Below are positions 29,908-35,391 of a stretch of DNA of 35,391 nucleotides, piece by piece. Position numbers and translations under genes: made by a program. The DNA lies in the IMG/VR virus record IMGVR_UViG_3300025292_000113, positions 1-35,391 of that record. One strand, 5' to 3'. Source of the stretch: a virus. The number at the start of each line of letters is the position of its first letter. Position 1 is the first letter of the stretch. Under the pieces are notes generated by a model that had not been told where the DNA came from, did no database searches, and saw only the letters and a list, made by a program, of their open reading frames with translations.

Positions 29908-30279
29908 ATGCCCGAAGTATTGAAATCCCCAACGCCGCAGGCCAGGCGGCAGAGCTTCTCGGAGTTCCTCGAGACGCTCGACTACGGCTCCATTTCCGAG
30001 GAGGCGATGCACGAGCTCAACGAGCTGGTGCACGCCTGCACGGAAACCGGCAAGGGCGGCGAGCTCGTGCTGGCGATCAAGATCAAGCCGGTCGGCAAGG
30101 CCGGCCAGGTCGAACTCGACAGCAACCTCAAGGTGAAGAAGCCGAAGCCCGTTCGCGGCAAGACGCTGATGTTCGCCACCCCCGACAACAACCTGCAGCG
30201 CGAAGACCCGCGCCAGCGCACCCTCGACGGCGTGCGCTCGGTGTCCGAGGAGTCGCGCCAAGTCCGCGCCGTCACCTGA
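29908..30279 (+). CDS. Hypothetical conserved phage protein
   Basis: The product has 123 residues from ATG 29908 (MPEVLKSPTPQARRQSFSEF), preferred over the in-frame GTG at 29902 because AGAAAGG lies just upstream. It has a helical N-terminal half (SISEEAMHELNELVHACTET) and a beta-type second half (GELVLAIKIKPVGKAGQVEL) with a basic KVKKPKPVRGK loop. Such proteins are usually encoded right before DUF2303, as here. Function is unknown. The 112 bp before it are pyrimidine-rich and hold no gene. Confidence 0.7.
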   Translation: MPEVLKSPTPQARRQSFSEFLETLDYGSISEEAMHELNELVHACTETGKGGELVLAIKIKPVGKAGQVELDSNLKVKKPKPVRGKTLMFATPDNNLQREDPRQRTLDGVRSVSEESRQVRAVT

Positions 30280-30336
30280 TCGCGGGCGCCTCCCCTCATT
30301 CATTCCTTTTTTCCAACTTCTTCAACGAAAGAAACC

Positions 30337-31158
30337 ATGAGCGACGACATTCAACTCAACAACACCCAGGCCGTGCTCGACGCTGGCGCCGGCCTGAGCG
30401 CCATGAAGGCGGCCGAGCTGGGCAACCTCAACAACTCCTTCCCGTACGTGCTGCTGCCCGCGGGCTATCGCTACGAAGGCAAGGAAGAGATCCTGCCGGC
30501 GCCGATCCGCAAGCGCGGCGGCACCACGCTGCACGATGCCGCCAGCTTCATCGCCGTCGTCAACGACCAGAAGGGCGAAGCTACCCGCCTCTACTCGACG
30601 ATCAACCCGCCGACCTTCACCGCCATCTTCAACGACGTGGCGACGGCGCCCGGCTGGCGCGATCACACGGCCAAGTACAACGCCCCGCTGTCGCCCGAGT
30701 GGAAGACCTGGATCGCCTCTTCCGGCAAGGGCCAGAACCAGGCGGACTTCGCGCAGTTCATCGAAACCAACCTGCCGGACATCGCCGAGCCGGTCGGCGC
30801 CGTGGTGCTGGAGGTGGCGCGCACGCTCGAAGCGAAGAAGAAGGTCAACTTCGCATCGAGCTTGCGCCTCTCGGACGGCTCGACGCAGTTCACCTACGAG
30901 GAAGACGTGCAAGGCAGCGCGCAGAAGGGCCAGCTGCAGGTGCCGGAGGTCTTCGTGCTGGCGATCCCGGTCTTCGAGAACGGTGACCTGTGGCGCGTGG
31001 AAGCCCAGCTGCGCTACCGCATCGCCGACGGCGGCAAGCTGACCATCTGGTACGAGCTCGTGCGCCCGCACAAGGTCATCGAGACGGCCGTGAAGGAGCT
31101 GCGCACCACCATCGCAACTGAAACCGGTCTGCCCATCCTGGTCGGCTCGCCGAGCTGA
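30337..31158 (+). CDS. DUF2303 (YfdQ-like) phage protein
   Basis: The 273-residue protein begins MSDDIQLNNTQAVLDAGAGL. The blocks DAASFIAVVNDQKGEATRLY, TFTAIFNDVATAPGWRDHTA and YNAPLSPEWKTWIASSGKGQ are characteristic of DUF2303, as is the C-terminal strand-rich half. The family occurs in the early operons of many prophages, near recombination genes; function is unknown. It is one of the best-conserved genes of the operon. Confidence 0.88.
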   Translation: MSDDIQLNNTQAVLDAGAGLSAMKAAELGNLNNSFPYVLLPAGYRYEGKEEILPAPIRKRGGTTLHDAASFIAVVNDQKGEATRLYSTINPPTFTAIFNDVATAPGWRDHTAKYNAPLSPEWKTWIASSGKGQNQADFAQFIETNLPDIAEPVGAVVLEVARTLEAKKKVNFASSLRLSDGSTQFTYEEDVQGSAQKGQLQVPEVFVLAIPVFENGDLWRVEAQLRYRIADGGKLTIWYELVRPHKVIETAVKELRTTIATETGLPILVGSPS

Positions 31159-31174
31159 TCGGTTCCTAAAGCCC

Positions 31175-31196
31175 GCCCGCGCCGCAGGGCGCGGGC
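31175..31196 (+). other. 9-bp hairpin in the DUF2303-ASCH gap
   Basis: GCCCGCGCC and GGCGCGGGC form a perfect stem with loop GCAG, but ATTCCAAC follows instead of a U-run. It is more likely a processing or stability element, or a partial attenuator, than a terminator. Confidence 0.5.
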
Positions 31197-31215
31197 ATTC
31201 CAACAAGCAAGACAC

Positions 31216-31641
31216 ATGAAGGCCATCAGCATCCGCCAGCCCTGGGCTTGGCTCATCGTGCACGCCGGCAAGGACATCGAGAACCGGACGTGGGCCACGC
31301 GCTACCGCGGCCCGGTGCTGATCCACGCCGCCAAGGGCATGACCCGCGAAGAGTGGGAAGACGCATGGACGTTCGCCCAAGGCTCCGGGGCGTCGCCCAA
31401 GGCCCTCACCGCTGGCGTCACGCGCGACACCATCGCCCGCGGGGGCTTCGTCGGCATCGCCGACCTGACCGACTGCCGCGGGCCGGCGCTGGCCCACCTG
31501 AGCCGATGGCACATCCCGGGCTGCTTCGGCTTCGCACTGGCCAACGTCCGTCTCCTTCCCTTCACCCCCTACAAGGGCTCGCTCGGCCTGTTCGACGTGC
31601 CCGAGGGAATCGTCACCATCCCGGAGCCCACCAATGGCTGA
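31216..31641 (+). CDS. ASCH-domain protein
   Basis: The 141-residue protein begins MKAISIRQPWAWLIVHAGKD. 'SIRQPWA..I..G.K.IENRTW', 'RYRGPVLIHAAKG' and GGFVGIADLTDC are the conserved blocks of the ASCH (PUA-like) fold, which binds RNA or modified nucleotides; some members are nucleases or amidohydrolases. The length is that of a stand-alone domain. It overlaps the next gene by 8 bp. Confidence 0.87.
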   Translation: MKAISIRQPWAWLIVHAGKDIENRTWATRYRGPVLIHAAKGMTREEWEDAWTFAQGSGASPKALTAGVTRDTIARGGFVGIADLTDCRGPALAHLSRWHIPGCFGFALANVRLLPFTPYKGSLGLFDVPEGIVTIPEPTNG

Positions 31642-32110
31642 GACCACCTGCACCCGCCCGCCGGCCGGCTGGCATTGCACCCGCGCGGCGGGCCACGAAG
31701 GGGCGTGCGCGGCCGCGCCGAAGCCACAATGGCCGCAGCTCGAGCAGATCATCGACGCTCACGTCGACGGCTACGAACTGCATGGGGAAAACGAAGCGGG
31801 CTTCGATGTCCGCTACGACCCGACCGAACACGAGCGCTTTCTGATCCGCGATGCCATCGCCGGCCTGCTCGCCGATCCCGACTGGGCGGCGGCGTGGGGT
31901 AGGCACGTCAACGAAATCGTCGCGGCCCGGGTAGATCCGCAGCATGACAACGCTGCCCCAGCACCGAGCGCACATGCCGACTTGATGCGTTTCTACAACG
32001 TGGACACGCCCGAAACACTCATCGCGGCTCAAGCTGACCACATCGCGAAACTTCAATCCAAGTTGCAGCCAGCTCCGAGCCTCGCTCCTCAGCGTGTCCG
32101 AGAGGGCTGA
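31634..32110 (+). CDS. Hypothetical phage protein with N-terminal Cys/His cluster
   Basis: The 158-residue protein begins MAETTCTRPPAGWHCTRAAG. The start 'C..P.GWHCTR..GHEG.CAA' is a motif common to short phage and actinobacterial proteins and may bind zinc. Helical segments (YDPTEHERFLIRDAIAGLLA) and a C-terminal helix (PETLIAAQADHIAKLQSKLQ) follow. The role is unknown. Confidence 0.65.
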   Translation: MAETTCTRPPAGWHCTRAAGHEGACAAAPKPQWPQLEQIIDAHVDGYELHGENEAGFDVRYDPTEHERFLIRDAIAGLLADPDWAAAWGRHVNEIVAARVDPQHDNAAPAPSAHADLMRFYNVDTPETLIAAQADHIAKLQSKLQPAPSLAPQRVREG

Positions 32111-32113
32111 ACC

Positions 32114-32422
32114 ATGGCCGTCTACGTCGACGACATGCGCGCGCCCTTCCGAGGCATGGTGATGTGTCACATGGTGGCGGACACGCTGGACGAGCTCCAC
32201 GCCATGGCCGATCGCATCGGGATGCAGCGGCGCTGGTACCAGGGGCCGCCGGCCACGGCCTGGCCGCACTACGACATCGCGCTGACCAAGCGCGCGCTGG
32301 CTGTAGACGCAGGCGCAGTGGAGATCCGCTGGCGTGACGCGCCGGCCGTTGCTCGGCGCTGCCTGGCAGCAATGGCTGAAGCGCGCGCTGCCGCAGGAGG
32401 GCCAAATGCCCATCAAGCCTGA
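32114..32422 (+). CDS. DUF4031 family protein
   Basis: The 102-residue protein begins MAVYVDDMRAPFRGMVMCHM. The opening VYVDDMR.PF...MCHM.AD, the middle RIGMQRRWYQG, and HYDIALTKRALAVDAGAVEI are the DUF4031 signature. The family is widespread in phages and bacteria, and function is unknown. The ATG is 3 bp after the previous stop. Confidence 0.88.
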   Translation: MAVYVDDMRAPFRGMVMCHMVADTLDELHAMADRIGMQRRWYQGPPATAWPHYDIALTKRALAVDAGAVEIRWRDAPAVARRCLAAMAEARAAAGGPNAHQA

Positions 32423-32858
32423 GAACAAGGGCCGCTACCCTACCGACTGGCCGCAAATCCGGCAGCGTATCTTGGAGCGCGCTGGTCACCAGTGCGAGCA
32501 TCCAGGCTGCGCCGCCCGCCAGTACGCAGTCGGCCGCTGGCTGGACCAAGGCGTTCGGCACAACTGGTACGAACTGGAAGAGGCACCGCCGACGTATCAG
32601 CAGGCACGCCAACGCGCCGCCGAGATCTCTTTCGACCTGAACGGCGACGGCCCTGCCCATGCCAAGGTCATCGTGATCGTGCTGACCATCGCGCACCTCG
32701 ACCACCAGCCTGAAAACTGCGCCGACGACAACTTGCGGGCGTTGTGCCAGCGGCACCACCTGGCGCATGACCACCAGCACCACCTCGCCAACGCTCAGGC
32801 AACGCGCAGAGCTGGCCGAGCTGTCGGCGACCTGTTTGCGGAGGCGCCGCATGGATGA
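32406..32858 (+). CDS. HNH endonuclease
   Basis: The product has 150 residues from ATG 32406 (MPIKPENKGRYPTDWPQIRQ), overlapping the DUF4031 gene by 17 bp. The zinc pair C30/C35 (HQCEHPGCAA) and C114/H117 (LCQRHH), with the catalytic region IAHLDHQPENCADDNLRALC (H97, H100, N109), make an intact HNH site. A possible role is nicking during recombination or packaging, or it may be a homing-type passenger. The C-terminus is Ala/Arg-rich. Confidence 0.85.
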   Translation: MPIKPENKGRYPTDWPQIRQRILERAGHQCEHPGCAARQYAVGRWLDQGVRHNWYELEEAPPTYQQARQRAAEISFDLNGDGPAHAKVIVIVLTIAHLDHQPENCADDNLRALCQRHHLAHDHQHHLANAQATRRAGRAVGDLFAEAPHG

Positions 32859-33105
32859 GCAGAACGTTGTGCCATGGCCCAAGCCCGCCGGCCGCCCTGA
32901 GGTGGAGTTGCCGAGGCCGATCATGCGCCCATGCGACTGGAGCCTACAGAACGCAGTGAAAGCGCTCGAAACCCAGCTCGGCACCATCGAGGCCTACAAC
33001 CGGCTTGCGCTGACAGCGCACGCCCTGAAGGCGAAGATCGACAGTGGGCAGGCCCAGGCTCAGCACCCCATGTTCGCCGTCAGCACGGGAGCGCACGATG
33101 ATTGA
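32851..33105 (+). CDS. Small hypothetical protein
   Basis: The product has 84 residues from ATG 32851 (MDEQNVVPWPKPAGRPEVEL), chosen because GGAGG lies 6 nt upstream; an in-frame ATG at 32767 would overlap the HNH gene by 92 bp. The C-terminal half is helical (NAVKALETQLGTIEAYNRLA). It is the last gene of the plus-strand operon before two opposing genes. Confidence 0.6.
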   Translation: MDEQNVVPWPKPAGRPEVELPRPIMRPCDWSLQNAVKALETQLGTIEAYNRLALTAHALKAKIDSGQAQAQHPMFAVSTGAHDD

Positions 33106-33112
33106 TCGCAGC

Positions 33113-33355
33113 TCAGTCCGCTTCGAGGTCGAACTCCATCTGGGTCTGCCGGATCACTCGTGCGACAGCGGGCGTGTGCAGGTCACGGTTCCGAAGAATC
33201 GGCACCGTCCAGGTGGCGCCGCCCTCCCCTCCATCCATCCACCGCACGCCCCCCAGGTGCACGTCCGTGATCTGGCCGGCCATGCCCGGCAGCGCCTCAA
33301 TGCGGCCGATCAGGATCTCCTGCAGCTGGCGCGCGCTCCGCGTCGGCCGACTCAT
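33113..33355 (-). CDS. Small hypothetical protein, second of a minus-strand pair
   Basis: The 80-residue protein begins MSRPTRSARQLQEILIGRIE. Helix then strands: ITDVHLGGVRWMDGGEGGAT, WTVPILRNRD, ending in QTQMEFDLEAD. The composition is that of a real folded protein, unlike the Arg/Ser-rich opposite-strand frames. The start overlaps the previous gene by ATGA. The family is not recognised. Confidence 0.6.
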   Translation of the reverse strand: MSRPTRSARQLQEILIGRIEALPGMAGQITDVHLGGVRWMDGGEGGATWTVPILRNRDLHTPAVARVIRQTQMEFDLEAD

Positions 33356-33573
33356 TGGACGGCAGGCGCAGCCGATCGCCTGTCGATGCGATTTCTGGCG
33401 TCATGCGCTGCTTCCTGGATGGCGAGCTCCTCAGTCCGGCAGCCCGATTCGTCCAGCTTGTGCGTCTCTTCGCCATCGATCGAATACCACCAGCCGAACT
33501 TCTTGCCGATGGAGGTGACGTCGATCTCGACGTGGTGCCCTTTGTATTCAAACGACTTTTCTGGTTGGGCCAT
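33352..33573 (-). CDS. Small hypothetical protein, first of a minus-strand pair
   Basis: The 73-residue protein begins MAQPEKSFEYKGHHVEIDVT. Beta strands in the first half (WWYSIDGEETHKLDESG) and a helix in the second (EELAIQEAAHDARNRID). The layout resembles short phage proteins that sense or bind small ligands, but no family is certain. A CGGAGGTTCGGC ribosome binding site precedes the ATG. It diverges from the DUF4224 gene with a 29-bp gap. Confidence 0.6.
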   Translation of the reverse strand: MAQPEKSFEYKGHHVEIDVTSIGKKFGWWYSIDGEETHKLDESGCRTEELAIQEAAHDARNRIDRRSAAPAVQ

Positions 33574-33602
33574 GCCGAACCTCCGTGTGAAAGGAAGAAA
33601 GT

Positions 33603-33860
33603 ATGACCGCTCAGCTCGCGGCCAATGAACCCCTCGAACTCACTCCCGACGAGCTCAAGCGCCTGACGAAGCGAACCCGCTACACCGCCCAGGCGCGCGT
33701 GCTCGAGCACCTTGGCATTCCACACCACCGGCACCCCATCGATGGCTCCGCCATCGTCGGCCGCGACGCCGTGCGCACCGCGCTGGCTAAGGCCACAGAC
33801 CGTCCCGGCGAAGGCCGGGAAGACGCTTCCAACGGATTGAACTGGAGCAAGCGGGCATGA
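33603..33860 (+). CDS. DUF4224 protein, companion of the integrase
   Basis: The 85-residue protein begins MTAQLAANEPLELTPDELKR. 'LTPDELKRLTKRTRYTAQAR' and the short 'LGI...PIDGSAIVGRDAVR' block are the DUF4224 signature. Members are usually encoded just before a tyrosine integrase, as here, and may act as excision or regulatory factors. AAAGGAAGAAAGT precedes the ATG, and the stop overlaps the integrase start by 4 bp. Confidence 0.85.
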   Translation: MTAQLAANEPLELTPDELKRLTKRTRYTAQARVLEHLGIPHHRHPIDGSAIVGRDAVRTALAKATDRPGEGREDASNGLNWSKRA

Positions 33861-34885
33861 GACAACGTGATCGCCAATCGCAGTTCGGCCTGCTACCGCG
33901 CATGGAGGCGCGCCCGCTGAAGGACGGTGGTTTCACCTACCGGTACCACCCCATCGACGGCAAGCCAATCAACCTCGGCCGAGACAAGGGCAAGGCAATC
34001 CAACAGGTGTTGGATATGGGCAACAAGTCTACGGACGAGGGGCAGTTCTCCCGCCTCTGGCGCCTGTATCAGGAGCGGCCCGACTTCAAGCGGCTCGCGG
34101 AGAGCACGAAGGACCAGTACCGCGACAACTGGAAGGAGCTGGAGAAGGTTTTCGCCAAGGGTGTGGTGGCTGCCACCAAGCCGAAGGACATCGCACGCTA
34201 CCTGCGCGTGGAACGCGCCAGTGCGCCCGTGGTCGCGAATCGCGAGGTGGCGCTGCTGTCGAATCTGTTCAACCTGGCGGTCGAGCTCGGCGAGATCGAC
34301 CGCAACCCGTGCAAGGACGTGCGCCGCAACCCCGAGGAGTCCCGCGACCGGCTGGTCGAAGCGAAAGAATTGAGCGCTTTCGTCGCGTGGGCGCTACAGC
34401 AGGGGCCTAGCAATGTCGTGCTGGTCAGCATGGCGCAATTCGCGGCGCTCACCGGTAATAGGCGCGCCGAATTCCTGAAACTGCACTGGCCCCAGGTCGA
34501 CGAGGAAATCATTCGGGTGCAGCGCGCAAAGCAGCGCGGAAAGAAATCGAAGCGAGAGCTGATTGGCGTAAGCGCCGCTCTGCAGGAGGTTCTCGACCGC
34601 ATGAAGGCAATGGAAGGCTATTCGCCAATGGGCGCGGTATTCCGCGCGCCGCGCACGAACAACGCCTATTCAGAGCCCGGGTTTAAGGCCATGTGGCAGC
34701 GCCTAATGAAAAAAGCGCTCGACGAAAAAATTATCGAAGAGCGCTTCACGTTCCATGACCTGCGCGGCCACTACACGACCTACTTCAAGCTCAAATTTGG
34801 GGAGCTGCCAGAATTGCACGCCGACCCCAAGACAACGGCCGGCGTCTACGAACGCAGCCGAGAAGTTCGCCGGAACGCTCTATGA
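33857..34885 (+). CDS. int: Tyrosine-type site-specific integrase
   Basis: The 342-residue protein has an N-terminal arm-type DNA-binding part (residues 1-55), a SAM-like core-binding domain (about 62-160: LWRLYQERPDFKRLAESTKD) and the catalytic domain. The expected residues are present: R202 (TGNRRAEF), a Lys-rich beta-hairpin (KQRGKKSK), H300 and R303 (FHDLRGHYTT), H321 (ELHADPKTT) and the nucleophile Y331 (GVYERS). Spacing from R303 to H321 is short, as in related phage integrases. It catalyses attP x attB recombination. No att site is evident nearby. Confidence 0.93.
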   Translation: MRQRDRQSQFGLLPRMEARPLKDGGFTYRYHPIDGKPINLGRDKGKAIQQVLDMGNKSTDEGQFSRLWRLYQERPDFKRLAESTKDQYRDNWKELEKVFAKGVVAATKPKDIARYLRVERASAPVVANREVALLSNLFNLAVELGEIDRNPCKDVRRNPEESRDRLVEAKELSAFVAWALQQGPSNVVLVSMAQFAALTGNRRAEFLKLHWPQVDEEIIRVQRAKQRGKKSKRELIGVSAALQEVLDRMKAMEGYSPMGAVFRAPRTNNAYSEPGFKAMWQRLMKKALDEKIIEERFTFHDLRGHYTTYFKLKFGELPELHADPKTTAGVYERSREVRRNAL

Positions 34886-35391
34886 CCCCTCACACCGTAG
34901 AAAGCATCATGGCCGGCGCCGCCGAGTCGCCCTTCTGGTCCCAGGTGGACATGTCAGGCGGCCCCGATGCCTGCTGGCCGTGGAAGGGTCAGGTCGATTC
35001 GGATGGCTACGGCTACGAGGGTCGAGAACGCGCGCACCGCACTGCCTGGGAGCGCTTCAACCGGGAGTCGCTGAAGCCTGGCGAGGTAGTGATGCATTCC
35101 TGCGACAACCCGCCCTGCTGCCACCCCGACCACATCATCGCGGCCCGGCAGCGCGACAACAACGCGGACCGGGCAGCGAAAGACCGCGGCGCAAAGGGCG
35201 AGGAAAACGGGAGGGCTGTTTTGACTGAAGCCGAAGTCTTGGAGATATTCAATTCAATTGGGTCGTACGCCGCAATTGGAGAGAAATTCAATGTCAGCAA
35301 ATGGAGCGTTCGCGACATTAAGACCGGCCGAAACTGGGCTTGGCTTACCTCGTCAAATTCCCGAAACGGGAATAAAGTGACTAAGTCCTAG
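34882..35391 (+). CDS. HNH homing-type endonuclease with C-terminal helix-turn-helix
   Basis: The 169-residue protein begins MTPHTVESIMAGAAESPFWS. An HNH motif of the NUMOD/phage type is visible: CWPWKG (31-36), AHRTAWERFN, then VVMHSCDNPPCCHPDHI (H72, C74, C79, C80, H84), followed by RQRDNNADR. The C-terminal LTEAEVLEIFNSIGSYAAIG with FNVSKWSVRDI is a helix-turn-helix for DNA targeting. It overlaps the integrase stop by ATGA and ends exactly at the window edge. The second half is AT-richer, and the whole may be a mobile passenger. It shares its plan with the 18976-19503 gene. Confidence 0.85.
   Translation: MTPHTVESIMAGAAESPFWSQVDMSGGPDACWPWKGQVDSDGYGYEGRERAHRTAWERFNRESLKPGEVVMHSCDNPPCCHPDHIIAARQRDNNADRAAKDRGAKGEENGRAVLTEAEVLEIFNSIGSYAAIGEKFNVSKWSVRDIKTGRNWAWLTSSNSRNGNKVTKS

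Noticed and set aside
31567-31578. CCCCTACAAGGG as a fifth copy of the CCCCCTRTAGGG element
   Set aside because: Inside the ASCH coding sequence, with an extra base in the core and the wrong flanks.
33574-33602. attP core next to the integrase genes
   Set aside because: No repeat or tRNA-end-like sequence here; the att site may lie beyond the right edge.
1-35391. CRISPR array, insertion sequence, rRNA genes
   Set aside because: No regularly spaced repeats, transposase gene or rRNA sequence seen.

Overview
The window is a large part of a temperate, short-tailed (podovirus-like) phage or prophage of a high-GC beta-proteobacterium. The Burkholderiales are the likely host group: the gene set (P22-like portal and neck proteins, DUF4043-type capsid protein, NinB, YbcO, ERF, YqaJ exonuclease, DUF4224 plus integrase) resembles BcepC6B/BPP-1-like phages as I remember them. 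No host genes were recognised. The left edge cuts a tail or neck gene. The right edge falls on the stop codon of an HNH gene next to the integrase, and no att site was identified.

Layout. (1) Positions 1-12467, minus strand: the late head module, in transcription order small terminase, large terminase, portal, [cargo], scaffold, major capsid, decoration-like protein, unknown, head-tail adaptor, P22 gp10-like neck protein. Two AT-richer plus-strand genes (5179-7476) sit between scaffold and portal. They encode an ApeA-like HEPN protein and a second small HEPN protein, a probable anti-phage defence cargo. (2) Positions 12468-15740: an accessory zone with a proteasome-like Ntn-hydrolase gene, a structured intergenic stretch with a minus-strand intrinsic terminator, a plus-strand DUF72 gene, a NinX-like gene and two tRNA genes. 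(3) Positions 15682-23832, minus strand: a tightly overlapping early operon starting with a Cro/YdaS-like regulator and carrying a cytosine methyltransferase, a DUF1376 replication protein, a RuvC-like resolvase, NinB and a YbcO nuclease. (4) Positions 23833-25412: the switch region and the cI operon, closed by a terminator. (5) Positions 25451-33105, plus strand: a second early operon with ERF recombinase, YqaJ exonuclease, DUF2303, ASCH, DUF4031, HNH and several small proteins. (6) Positions 33113-33573: two small minus-strand genes. (7) Positions 33603-35391, plus strand: DUF4224 protein, tyrosine integrase and HNH endonuclease.

Regulation. The cro promoter (minus) and the second early promoter at 25466 (plus) have the same architecture. 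In each, a TTGAC-type -35 and a TAAATT -10 lie 17 bp apart, with one GCGNNNCGC operator abutting the -35 and another in the spacer. CI should therefore silence both, as lambda CI does at PR and PL. A separate 12-bp element (CCCCCTRTAGGG on the minus strand) occurs four times, always in the same orientation. The copies lie upstream of the terminase operon, the tRNAs, the structured region before the Ntn gene, and the scaffold leader downstream of the defence cargo. It looks like a phage-specific late promoter or activator site. Together with the HEPN pair, this is the most interesting feature of the window.
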